Origin: JACKNG01 sp040904625
GTDB taxonomy: Bacteria > Pseudomonadota > Gammaproteobacteria > Ga0077536
Assembly (NCBI GenBank): GCA_040904625.1
Contig: JBBDTC010000131.1
Location: 1-37,576, forward strand
Direction: 5' to 3'
DNA length: 37,576 nucleotides
A model generated the notes under the pieces. The model had not been told where the DNA came from. It did not search any database and was given only the letters and a program-made list of their open reading frames with translations. Positions 8,422 through 16,528 of this stretch are shown in pieces; within the stretch, counting starts at the first letter, position 1, and every line of letters starts with the position of its first letter. Made by a program: the position numbers and the translations under genes.

Positions 8422-8724
8422 ATGACTATGAACAGGACTCTATATTTCATCGGCATCTCAGCCCTGACACTGTCACTCTCGGCGTGCGATTCGCCACAAG
8501 AGAACCGTCGCGAAGAGGCGCGGGAGGACACGGCGGACGTGATGGATAAGCAGGCCGACGTTGTGCGGGAGCGCGGAGACGCAGAGGCTAACGCGATCGA
8601 GCGGCGCGAAGCGGCTCTGGCCAGCGAGCGTACGGAAGATGCGGCGGAATCGGTTCGTGATACCGCGGAGATGCGCGCGGAAGACATCGAAGATCGGGCC
8701 GACGAGATTCGGGATCAGGATTGA
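8422..8724 (+). CDS. Small charged coiled-coil lipoprotein
   Basis: A 100-residue protein with a lipoprotein signal peptide: a hydrophobic run then LSLSAC, giving Cys22 as the predicted lipidated residue. The mature part is almost entirely Glu, Asp, Arg and Ala with heptad-like spacing (for example NAIERREAALASE), so it is probably a helical coiled coil attached to a membrane. Start is ATG 8422 or the second ATG at 8428; a GGAAGG site precedes both. I do not recognise a named family. It is followed 36 bp later by a YqaE/Pmp3 gene, and small envelope proteins of this kind often accompany stress-induced membrane peptides, which is an inference from context only. Confidence 0.75.
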   Translation: MTMNRTLYFIGISALTLSLSACDSPQENRREEAREDTADVMDKQADVVRERGDAEANAIERREAALASERTEDAAESVRDTAEMRAEDIEDRADEIRDQD

Positions 8725-8760
8725 TCGGGATTCGCGGATAGGTCGACATAGGAGAAAGCA

Positions 8761-8982
8761 ATGGATTTCTTTCGTATCGTGATAGCGATTCTCTTGCCGC
8801 CGCTCGGCGTTTTCCTGCAGGAGGGGATAGGCAAGCATTTTTGGATCAACATCCTGCTCACCCTGCTCGGTTATATCCCGGGCATCGTTCACGCCGTGTG
8901 GATCATCGCCAAAAGTTGCCGTCATCGTCGCCAAGGTTACGGCGCTCTTGTGGTCGACGCTCACCGCGTGAATTCGGGCTGA
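8761..8982 (+). CDS. YqaE/Pmp3 family membrane protein with C-terminal extension
   Basis: A 73-residue protein with two membrane helices. The first contains ILLPPLGVFLQEG and the second ILLTLLGYIPGIVHAVWII, the hallmarks of the YqaE/Pmp3/UPF0057 family. Known: yeast Pmp3 and plant relatives affect membrane potential and salt or cold tolerance; the bacterial role is little known. Family members usually end soon after the second helix at about 52 residues. Here a polar tail of about 22 residues rich in Arg and His follows, which may be a real extension or the result of a lost stop codon. A good aggagaaag ribosome binding site precedes the ATG. It probably shares a transcript with the lipoprotein gene upstream. 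Confidence 0.88.
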   Translation: MDFFRIVIAILLPPLGVFLQEGIGKHFWINILLTLLGYIPGIVHAVWIIAKSCRHRRQGYGALVVDAHRVNSG

Positions 8983-8997
8983 GCATGCACTGACAAG

Positions 8998-10341
8998 CTA
9001 CTGCACCCAGCGTTCCTGACGCAAAGCGCTGGCGACTTCGTCGAAACCCGCTACCAAGGTGTCGATGTGCGCATTGGTCATCGGCGTCGACAAGGCGCCG
9101 ATGCCGCGCATCGAGAGCTGCACGCCGTGGTTCAGCAGGCCGAGGAAGGTGAGCAGATTGAGTTGCGGGTCAGCGGTCGCCGGACCGCGTGCATCGGTCA
9201 ACGGTGCACGCGTCCAATGAATCTGGAACAGTGACCCGGTGCCGGACACCTGCGCCGGGAGATCGTGTCGTGCGATGATCGAACTCAAGCCGAGGCGTGC
9301 ACGTTCGCCGAGGGCATTGATGTGGGCGATCGCGGCCTCATCGAGGAGTTCCATCGCCGCCAGACCCGCGCACATCGTCATCGGATTGGCGCTGAATGTG
9401 CCGAGGTTGGCAACCGGCCCGTCGCCGTCCAGCGCGCGCATGAATTCCTGCCGCCCGCCGACCGCACCAACCGGAAAGCCGCCGCCGATGATTTTGGCCA
9501 TGGTGGTGAGGTCGGGGTCGAGGCCATAGTAGCCTTGCGCACCGCCGACGGCCTGGCGCAGCGTGATGACTTCATCGCAGATGAGGACGATGCCGGCGCG
9601 CCGCGTCTCGTCCCGGAGTGTCGCGAGGAATTCGGCTTCAGCCGGGATCACGCCGCCCGCGCCGAGTACGGGCTCGACGATGATGGCGGCGAGTTCGGAT
9701 CCGCAGCGTCGCACTGCTTCGCGCACGGCTTGCGGATCGTTGTAGCGCATCAATACCACATCGGCAGTCGCCGCGGCCGGTAGACCACCGACGTCCGCGC
9801 GCGGTTCGCTGACGCCGACGGGGTCGTCCGGGGCGGGCAAATCGTGGCCGCCGACCATGACGAAATCGCTCGCTCCATGGTAGCCGCCCTCGAATTTGCC
9901 GATGCGGTTGCGCCCGGTGACGGCACGCGCGATGCGCAACGCAACCATCACCGCTTCAGTGCCGGAGTTGTTGAAAACCACCTGATCGACACTGCCGATG
10001 CGTCTACACAGACTGTCGGCGAGCGCCAGTTCCTGGGCGCCGGGTGCAGAGTAGGTGGTTCCGCGCTCGAGTTGCTTTTCGACCGCTCCCAGGATTGCCG
10101 GGTGACCGTGGCCATGGACGAGCGTGGTGTAGTTGTTGTGGAAATCGATGCGCTCGTTGCCGTCGAGGTCGAGGCTCGTGACGCCTTGTGCGCGATCGAC
10201 GTAGAAAGGAAACGGTGGGTGGCGCAGCAGCGAGCGGGAGGTGCCGGTGGGTACGCGATGCCGGGCGCGTTCGGCGTGGCCACGTGAGCGCTGATTGTTC
10301 TCGACATAGCGTTGGTAGATGGTACTTTGTTCGACGTTCAT
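8998..10341 (-). CDS. Class III PLP aminotransferase (glutamate-1-semialdehyde aminomutase-like)
   Basis: A 447-residue fold-type I, class III PLP enzyme. NNSGTEA (124-130) binds the cofactor phosphate, CDEVITLR (255-262) contains the Asp that pairs with the pyridine nitrogen, and MAKIIGGGFPVGA (281-293) holds the PLP lysine K283. The order and the GGGFPVGA segment resemble glutamate-1-semialdehyde 2,1-aminomutase, but true HemL normally sits in other contexts and this copy neighbours hydantoinase/oxoprolinase genes. It may therefore be an omega- or beta-amino acid aminotransferase. It is transcribed divergently from hyuA with about 115 bp between them, which probably contains both promoters; no convincing -35/-10 pair was found. 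A purine-rich stretch (ggcctcctc on the plus strand) just upstream of the ATG gives a strong ribosome binding site. Confidence 0.9.
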   Translation of the reverse strand: MNVEQSTIYQRYVENNQRSRGHAERARHRVPTGTSRSLLRHPPFPFYVDRAQGVTSLDLDGNERIDFHNNYTTLVHGHGHPAILGAVEKQLERGTTYSAPGAQELALADSLCRRIGSVDQVVFNNSGTEAVMVALRIARAVTGRNRIGKFEGGYHGASDFVMVGGHDLPAPDDPVGVSEPRADVGGLPAAATADVVLMRYNDPQAVREAVRRCGSELAAIIVEPVLGAGGVIPAEAEFLATLRDETRRAGIVLICDEVITLRQAVGGAQGYYGLDPDLTTMAKIIGGGFPVGAVGGRQEFMRALDGDGPVANLGTFSANPMTMCAGLAAMELLDEAAIAHINALGERARLGLSSIIARHDLPAQVSGTGSLFQIHWTRAPLTDARGPATADPQLNLLTFLGLLNHGVQLSMRGIGALSTPMTNAHIDTLVAGFDEVASALRQERWVQ

Positions 10342-10456
10342 CGGGCCTCCTCAGGGTCTGTGCCAGCATAACCTCACTGTCGGGCGACTCTGATGCTGTT
10401 GACGAATTCGGCTTACTATAGCCGTGGATTCAGTGCGTGGGGGATGGTGTCGCACC

Positions 10457-12580
10457 ATGACGGAGCATCAGGGGCTTGGCTGGCGCATCAGCGTCGATAC
10501 AGGCGGGACGTTTACCGATGTCGTCATCGCCGATGACGCTGGTCGCTTCATCATCGGCAAGGCCCCGACCACCCCGGCACGAATCTACCAGGGTCTCGAG
10601 GCCGCGCTCGCGAGCGCCGCGGAAAGTCTCGGCCTCGAGCTAGGCGAGGTCCTCGCCCGCACCGATATCTTCATTTATGGTACGACGCGAGCCACCAACG
10701 CCATCGTCACCGGCAATAGTGCCAGAACTGCGTTCCTGACGACCGCGGGCTTCCCCGATGTGCTGGTGCTGCGCGAAGGTGGCAAGTTCAACCCGCACGA
10801 CTTCTCCACGCCGTTTCCGAAACCCTATGTGCCGCGCCGGCATACTTTCGAGATCGACGAGCGCATCGACGCCGCTGGCGAGGTGGTGCGGGCACTGGAC
10901 GAAGTTGCGGCGAGAGGCGTATTGCGCAAGCTGGCCGAACGCGGCTTCGAGGCCTGCGCAGTGTCGCTGCTGTGGGCGACGGCCAATCCCGTACACGAAC
11001 AAAGGCTCGGTGAACTCATCGAAGCCGAACTTCCCGGACTGCCGTATACCTTGAGTCATGCGCTGAATCCGATTCTGCGTGAGTATCGGCGCGCGTCCTC
11101 GGTCGCCATCGACGCGTCGATCAAGCCACTCATGCAGACGCACCTGCGCCACCTCCAGGAGGACTTGCACGCGGCCGGTTATGCCGGCGAGATGCTGGTC
11201 AGTACCACCATCGGCGGATGCATCGATATCGACAGCGTGATCGCACGGCCCATCCATACCGTGCGCTCGGGTCCTGCCATGGGCCCGGTGGCGGGCCGCC
11301 GCTACGCCGCGCTCGAGCGGCGCAGCGAACCTGTACTGGTCGTCGATACGGGTGGGACGACCTTCGATGTGAGTCTGGTGCGTGACGGCAACATCACTAT
11401 CACGCAGGAAACCTGGCTCGGCGAGCGTTTCACCGGGCACATGCTCGGCATCCCCGCGGTCGATGCACGCAGCGTCGGTTCGGGCGGTGGTTCGATTGCC
11501 TGGCTCGATGCGGCGAACCTACTCCATGTCGGCCCGCACAGTGCGGGCGCCGAGCCGGGCCCGGCGTGCTACGGCTTCGGCGGCACGTCACCGACGGTCA
11601 CCGATGCCGCACTCGTGCTCGGCTATCTCGATCCGGCGTACTTTCTCGGCGGACGCATGCATCTCGATGTCGAAGCCGCACGCCGGGCTGTCACCAGCAT
11701 TGCCGAGCCGCTCGGTATCGGCGTCGAGGAAGCGGCGTTTTCGATCTTCGCAGTGTCGAACGAAACGATGATCAACGCCATCAAGGACATCACCGTCAGC
11801 GAGGGCATCAACCCGGCGGAAGCCGTGATCGTCGCCGGCGGCGGCGCGGCCGGGCTCAACATTGTGCCGATCGCGGAAGAACTGGCTTGCCGTGGGATCA
11901 TCGTGCCGCGCACGGCGAGCGTATTGTCGGCCTGCGGCATGCAGTTTTCGGATATCCAAGCCGAAGCCAGCGCCGCCGCGCCGACCCGCTCGGATGCTTT
12001 CGATCGTGAGCGCGTGAACGCGGCGCTGGCCGATATCGATGCGCACCTCGATACGTTTGCCGAACGTCTCGCCGCGCGCGGGTTCGATCAGGCTCGGCGT
12101 CATTATCGGGTCGATGCGCATTATGCTGCGCAGGTATGGGATCTGGCCGTCGAGCTGCCCGCACCCCGGATCGAGGATGCCAGCCAGGAGAGCGCGCTCG
12201 TCGAGTCCTTTCACGCCGCCCACCGGCGGGTCTTCGAGGTCGACGATCGCGCGAGTCCGGTCGAATTCCTGGGCTGGACCGGGCGCCTGTCGATCGGTTT
12301 GCCCGAGGTGCGGATTGCGGCTGCCGGCGAACAGGGCGAGCGGATACCTGCAACGCGCGCGGCCTTTTTCGGTCCCGGTGACCCGGTCGAGACTACGGTG
12401 GTTCGCGGTAATACGCTCGGCGTCGGCGATGTCGTCACGGGGCCGGCTATCATCGAGGAAGCGACGACTACGCTGGTGCTGCCTCCCGGCACCTGGGCCC
12501 GTCTGAGTGCGGCGGACAGTTATGTGGTCGAACTGTCGCACCGCGGTGCCGATCACACGGGCATGGGAACAAGCCGATGA
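10457..12580 (+). CDS. hyuA: Hydantoinase/oxoprolinase family subunit A
   Basis: About 707 residues from ATG 10457. The protein has the two actin-like ATPase phosphate motifs of the HyuA/acetone carboxylase beta family: VDTGGTFTDVV near the N-terminus and VDTGGTTFDVSLV in the middle, followed by GGGSIAWLD and PGPACYG. Known: HyuA acts with HyuB in ATP-dependent opening of hydantoin, 5-oxoproline or related rings, and relatives carboxylate acetone. The substrate here is unknown. An upstream in-frame GTG at 10424 lacks a ribosome binding site, whereas ATG 10457 follows a GGGGGA stretch. The stop codon overlaps the start of hyuB by four bases (ATGA), which implies translational coupling and a fixed subunit ratio. 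Confidence 0.92.
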   Translation: MTEHQGLGWRISVDTGGTFTDVVIADDAGRFIIGKAPTTPARIYQGLEAALASAAESLGLELGEVLARTDIFIYGTTRATNAIVTGNSARTAFLTTAGFPDVLVLREGGKFNPHDFSTPFPKPYVPRRHTFEIDERIDAAGEVVRALDEVAARGVLRKLAERGFEACAVSLLWATANPVHEQRLGELIEAELPGLPYTLSHALNPILREYRRASSVAIDASIKPLMQTHLRHLQEDLHAAGYAGEMLVSTTIGGCIDIDSVIARPIHTVRSGPAMGPVAGRRYAALERRSEPVLVVDTGGTTFDVSLVRDGNITITQETWLGERFTGHMLGIPAVDARSVGSGGGSIAWLDAANLLHVGPHSAGAEPGPACYGFGGTSPTVTDAALVLGYLDPAYFLGGRMHLDVEAARRAVTSIAEPLGIGVEEAAFSIFAVSNETMINAIKDITVSEGINPAEAVIVAGGGAAGLNIVPIAEELACRGIIVPRTASVLSACGMQFSDIQAEASAAAPTRSDAFDRERVNAALADIDAHLDTFAERLAARGFDQARRHYRVDAHYAAQVWDLAVELPAPRIEDASQESALVESFHAAHRRVFEVDDRASPVEFLGWTGRLSIGLPEVRIAAAGEQGERIPATRAAFFGPGDPVETTVVRGNTLGVGDVVTGPAIIEEATTTLVLPPGTWARLSAADSYVVELSHRGADHTGMGTSR

Positions 12581-14427
12581 AACCTCAGCAAGCCACCGTA
12601 TCGGGCAACGACGCCGCGCTTTCGCCCATGCTGCTGGCGGTGCTCGCCAACCGCTTCGACGGCGTGGTGCGGGAAATGACCAATACCATGCTGCGCACCG
12701 GGCGCTCCGCGGTCATCAACAGCGCGCGCGATTTCTCCTGCGGGATCACTACGGCCGGTAATGAACTGTTTGCGACGGCCGAGGGCCTGCCGGCACATAC
12801 CTACGGACTCAACCTGCAGACTGCAGCGATGTGTGCTTACCACGACGACATCGCCGAAGGCGATGCCTATCTGCACAACGATCCCTACAGCGGCAATTCG
12901 CATCCGGCCGACCACACCCTCATCGTGCCGGTGTTCTGGGCCGGGCAGCACGTTTTCAATGTCTGTGCCAAGGCCCACCAGGCCGACATTGGCAACAGTC
13001 TGCCGACGACCTATCATGCGGCCGCGAAGGATATCTACGAAGAAGGCGCCTTGATCTTCCCAGCCGTGCGCGTGCAGCGCGAGCGGCGCAACGTCGATGA
13101 CATCATCCGCATGTGCCAGCGCCGCATTCGTGTGCCGGACTACTGGTACGGGGATTACCTCGCCATGCTGGCCTCCGTGCGCACGGGAGAGAAGCGCCTT
13201 CACGAGATTTTCGACAAGTACGGCGCGGACGTCTTGCGCCGCTTCGAACACGAGTGGTTCGACTACAGCGAGGCGCGCATGCGCCAGGCGATCGCAGCGC
13301 TGCCCGCCGCGATTGTCGATCGCCGCGGCGCGCACGACCCCTTGCCGCCGATGATGCCGGACGGTATTCCGGTACACGTCAAACTCACCGTCGATCCGCT
13401 GGCCGGCGAGGTCGAGATCGATCTCACCGATAATATCGACAACATGGACAATGGCCTCAATCTGTCCGAAGCCTGCTCGATCAGCAATTCCGTCGCCGGG
13501 GTGTTCAATTGCCTGCCGCCGGACATACCGCGCAACGGCGGTTCCTATCGGTGTATCCGCATGAAACTGCGCGAAGGAGCGGCGATCGGCATCCCGAAAT
13601 TCCCGCACAGCTGTTCCGTGGCGACGACCAACGTCTCCGACCGCCTGCTCAATACGGTGCAGGCGGCGTTGGCCGATCTCGGCGAAGGCTACGGCCTCGC
13701 CGAAGGTGGAGTGGGCATGGGCGCCGGTTTCTGCGTGATCTCCGGGCGCGATGCGCGCCATGACGATCACGCCTACGTCAACCAGCTCATCATCGGCAAC
13801 AACGGCGGCCCGGGTGGGCCGCTGTGCGATGGCTGGGTCACCTATGGTATTCCCGTCGTTGCGGGGCTGATGTATCGCGACAGCGTCGAGATCAGCGAAC
13901 TCTCCTATCCCATTCACTACCGTGAGATCCGGCTGACCCGGGACACCATGGGCGCGGGACGGCGGCGTGGAGCGCCAGGCGTCAGCATCACGTATGGCCC
14001 CAGCCATCATCCGATGACGGTGGTCTTCGCTGCCGATGGCCAGGTCAATCCCGCTCGCGGCGTACGCGGCGGGGGCGACGGCAATGTAGGCCGCATGCAG
14101 GTCATCGACCCGCACGGTGGTGTGACCATCGCGCCGAGCGTGGGGCAAATCACGCTGCGCAAGGGGACGTGGCTATCAGGAGTCGAGCTGGCCGGTGGAG
14201 GTTACGGCGACCCGTTGGAGCGTGAACCGGACTGGGTGCTGGAGGACGTGCTCGAGGGCTATGTCAGCCCAACGCATGCGCGGGATGTCTATGGCGTGAT
14301 ATTCAGCGGCGAGATCGACGATGAATCCCTGGCAGTCGATGCGCCTGCGACGCTCGCGCAGCGACAGCGCTTGCGTGCGGGACGCGTGGCAGCGGACACA
14401 GGGGCGAATTCGAACAGGCCCGTATGA
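12577..14427 (+). CDS. hyuB: Hydantoinase/oxoprolinase family subunit B
   Basis: A 616-residue HyuB-family protein, close to the usual size of the separate B subunit. Conserved blocks are visible throughout: HNDPYSGNSHPADH in the N-terminal third, FPHSCSVATTN and GLAEGGVGMGAG in the middle, and GGGYGDPLEREP near the C-terminus. Known: HyuB partners HyuA in ATP-dependent amide or ring hydrolysis in the cytoplasm. It overlaps hyuA by four bases, and its stop codon lies by the start of the aminotransferase gene, so three genes form one tight operon. A clear paralog with the same blocks runs off the right edge of the window on the opposite strand. Confidence 0.93.
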   Translation: MKPQQATVSGNDAALSPMLLAVLANRFDGVVREMTNTMLRTGRSAVINSARDFSCGITTAGNELFATAEGLPAHTYGLNLQTAAMCAYHDDIAEGDAYLHNDPYSGNSHPADHTLIVPVFWAGQHVFNVCAKAHQADIGNSLPTTYHAAAKDIYEEGALIFPAVRVQRERRNVDDIIRMCQRRIRVPDYWYGDYLAMLASVRTGEKRLHEIFDKYGADVLRRFEHEWFDYSEARMRQAIAALPAAIVDRRGAHDPLPPMMPDGIPVHVKLTVDPLAGEVEIDLTDNIDNMDNGLNLSEACSISNSVAGVFNCLPPDIPRNGGSYRCIRMKLREGAAIGIPKFPHSCSVATTNVSDRLLNTVQAALADLGEGYGLAEGGVGMGAGFCVISGRDARHDDHAYVNQLIIGNNGGPGGPLCDGWVTYGIPVVAGLMYRDSVEISELSYPIHYREIRLTRDTMGAGRRRGAPGVSITYGPSHHPMTVVFAADGQVNPARGVRGGGDGNVGRMQVIDPHGGVTIAPSVGQITLRKGTWLSGVELAGGGYGDPLEREPDWVLEDVLEGYVSPTHARDVYGVIFSGEIDDESLAVDAPATLAQRQRLRAGRVAADTGANSNRPV

Positions 14428-14456
14428 AGCAGCATAGCGAACGAGGAGCAAGCCGC

Positions 14457-15836
14457 ATGACGATACCCCGAAGGGCGAGCGTCGAAGACGAGCGCCTGCC
14501 GCTCATCCTCGGTTTCCAGCGGGTCGCCGCGACCACAGCGCGTGACACCCGTGTGATGGACCATGGCCGTGGTATCTATGTCTACGATACCGATGGCCGC
14601 GAGTACATCGAGGCGACAGCTTCCTTCTACGTCGCCGCGCTCGGCTATCAGAATGCCGAGCTCATCGACGCCATCGAACAGCAGTACCGTGAGCTGCCGT
14701 TCTACGTCTCGGCACTGCAGCGGACCAGCCGCGCCTCACTCGAACTGGCCGAGAAGCTGGTCAGGATCGCTCCGGTGGACGACGCCCATATCCTGTTCGG
14801 TGCGACAGGCTCGGAGGCTATCGACTTCCTGATCAAGATGCTCCGTTTCGGCGCGATCGCGCGCGGCGAGCCCGCGCGCAGCACCATCATCGGCAGGCAT
14901 GGCAGCTACCATGGCGGAACCTTGGCAGCGGCCAGTCTCACCGGCAGCCATCACGACGAGTTCGGGCTGCCCATCGCGGGTTTCCGGCATGTCGCGCAAC
15001 CCGACTATCATGGCGATCGACTGCCGGGCGAAACGTCAGCTGAATTCGCCCGGCGCCTGGGTGCCGAGCTCGAAGCGTTGATTGCCCGCGAGTCCGAAGG
15101 CAGCATCGCGGCGTTTTTCCTCGAGCCGGTGAGCTTCTCGGCAGGGTTGAAATTACCCCCCGCGGCGTACTTCCCCGCCGTCACCCGCATTCTCGCCGAG
15201 CACGGCATCGACCTCGTCGCGGACGAGGTCGTGANNNNNNNNNNGGTCGTGACCGGCTTCGGCCGCACGGGTGCTTTGTTCGGATCGACGACGTTCGACC
15301 TCGCTCCGCAGCACGCGACCATGGCCAAAAGCATCACCTCGGGCTACTTTCCGCTGTCCGCGATCGCCATCGGCGCCGATCTTTATCGGGACCTGGAAGT
15401 GGGCTCCGAGCGTCTCGGTGTGCTCGCGCATGCCGGGACCTACGCGGCGCATCCGGTAGGCGCGGCCGCCGCGCTCAAATGCATCGAGATCATCGAACGC
15501 GATAACCTGGTCGCGCATGCCGCCGCGATGGGGGAGCGTCTGGCGGCCGGGCTGAGTACATTCGCCGAGCATCCGCTGGTCGGCGACGTGCGCTGCTGCG
15601 GGCTGGCCGGGGCGCTGGACTTCCTGCGCCGCGATAGCGATGACCGCTGCATGAACGACGATGCCGATACGGTCTTGACCAAGGTCTACGAAGCGCTCCT
15701 CGAGCGCGGCGTGGTGGCGCGCCCGGCCGGGCGCAGCCTCGTCGTGGCGCCACCGCTGATCGTCAAAGCGGCCGAGATCGACGAAATCTGTCGGCGCGTC
15801 GGACTGGCCCTGGATGATGCACAGATCGCGGTTTGA
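14457..15836 (+). CDS. Class III PLP aminotransferase, interrupted by an assembly gap
   Basis: A class III (omega-amino acid/acetylornithine-type) aminotransferase. ATGSEAIDF binds the cofactor phosphate, ADEVV followed by TGFGRTG is the Asp motif, and MAKSITSGYFPLSA carries the PLP lysine. ATG 14457 is preferred over the upstream in-frame ATG at 14424 because gaggag lies at the right distance. The run of ten N at 15235-15244 falls exactly inside the DEVVTGFGRTG motif. The eight bases before it (15227-15234) repeat after it (15245-15252), so the true sequence is probably 18 bases shorter and stays in frame. The product would be about 453 residues. Placed directly after hyuAB, it probably acts on an amino acid or amine made or consumed by the hydantoinase-like enzyme. 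Confidence 0.92.
   Translation: MTIPRRASVEDERLPLILGFQRVAATTARDTRVMDHGRGIYVYDTDGREYIEATASFYVAALGYQNAELIDAIEQQYRELPFYVSALQRTSRASLELAEKLVRIAPVDDAHILFGATGSEAIDFLIKMLRFGAIARGEPARSTIIGRHGSYHGGTLAAASLTGSHHDEFGLPIAGFRHVAQPDYHGDRLPGETSAEFARRLGAELEALIARESEGSIAAFFLEPVSFSAGLKLPPAAYFPAVTRILAEHGIDLVADEVVXXXXVVTGFGRTGALFGSTTFDLAPQHATMAKSITSGYFPLSAIAIGADLYRDLEVGSERLGVLAHAGTYAAHPVGAAAALKCIEIIERDNLVAHAAAMGERLAAGLSTFAEHPLVGDVRCCGLAGALDFLRRDSDDRCMNDDADTVLTKVYEALLERGVVARPAGRSLVVAPPLIVKAAEIDEICRRVGLALDDAQIAV
15235..15244. other. Assembly gap of ten N
   Basis: Ten N interrupt the aminotransferase gene. The flanks share the 8-mer ggtcgtga (15227-15234 and 15245-15252). Collapsing the two copies restores the standard DEVVTGFGRTG motif in frame, so the gap looks like a scaffolding placeholder over two contig ends that really overlap. 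Nothing is likely to be missing here. Confidence 0.9.
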
Positions 15837-15853
15837 GCCTGTCCGACAGGCTG

Positions 15854-16528
15854 CTAGACAGCACCTCGCCGCGCATGCTCCACCAGGGCCTGGAACAGGC
15901 GTCGCTGGCGGGCCAGGAAGACGAGAAACTCCGGGTGCCACTGGACCCCGACCAGGTAGCCGTAGTCCACATCCTCGATACTCTGCACGATACCGTCGAG
16001 ATCCCTGCCTGAGACCCTGAAGCCCCTGCCGAGTCGGTCTATGGCCTGATTATGCAGGCTGTTGATGCGGTGCCGGCCGGGCCCGAACAGCGTGGCGAGC
16101 AGGGTATCGGCTTCGACCTGCAGCGTTTTCAGGGGCAGCACGGTGCGCCGATTCGAAGTGTGCCGGCGGCGCATCCGCAGATCCTGGAACAAGGTGCCGC
16201 CGCGGCAGACATTGAGCAGCTGCGCGCCCCGGCAGATCCCGAGCAGCGGCACCTGGCGGGCCAGGGCCTGTTCGATGATGTGCATCTCGAGCAGATCGCG
16301 CGCTTTATCGTGCCTTGGTTCGATCTCGGGCTCAGCTGCATAGAGCACGGGATCGATGTCGTGGCCGCCGGTGACGACTACGCCGTGATAGGCGAACAGG
16401 CGGTTTTCGTCGCCCGGGCGCAGCTGCACCGGATGAGCACCGCAACAACGGATCGCCCAGGCCACCAGCACGCGTGGCCCGAAGGCGCCCCGTTCGGGGC
16501 CGGTGATGGCGATTACGGGGCCAGCCAT
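15854..16528 (-). CDS. Class I glutamine amidotransferase (PuuD-like peptidase C26)
   Basis: A 224-residue class I glutamine amidotransferase-fold protein. The nucleophile elbow GICRGAQL carries Cys99, VVTGGHDIDP (51-60) is the oxyanion-region strand typical of gamma-glutamyl-GABA hydrolases, and QWHPE supplies His198 and Glu200. All triad residues are present. Known: this branch hydrolyses gamma-glutamyl bonds or releases ammonia from glutamine. Its start overlaps the end of the amidoligase gene by 16 bases, so the two are probably co-translated. In such a pair it could remove or edit a gamma-glutamyl linkage made by the ligase, or donate ammonia to it. No signal peptide is present; it is cytoplasmic. 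Confidence 0.9.
   Translation of the reverse strand: MAGPVIAITGPERGAFGPRVLVAWAIRCCGAHPVQLRPGDENRLFAYHGVVVTGGHDIDPVLYAAEPEIEPRHDKARDLLEMHIIEQALARQVPLLGICRGAQLLNVCRGGTLFQDLRMRRRHTSNRRTVLPLKTLQVEADTLLATLFGPGRHRINSLHNQAIDRLGRGFRVSGRDLDGIVQSIEDVDYGYLVGVQWHPEFLVFLARQRRLFQALVEHARRGAV

Noticed and set aside
10390..10420. Sigma70 promoter for hyuA (ttgacg with tactat)
   Set aside because: The two hexamers are only nine bases apart, too close for a normal promoter; a correctly spaced -35 is not recognisable.
12553..14148. Minus-strand open frame (531 codons) opposite hyuB
   Set aside because: HyuB is unmistakable on the plus strand; the antisense frame has no domain and no start signal.
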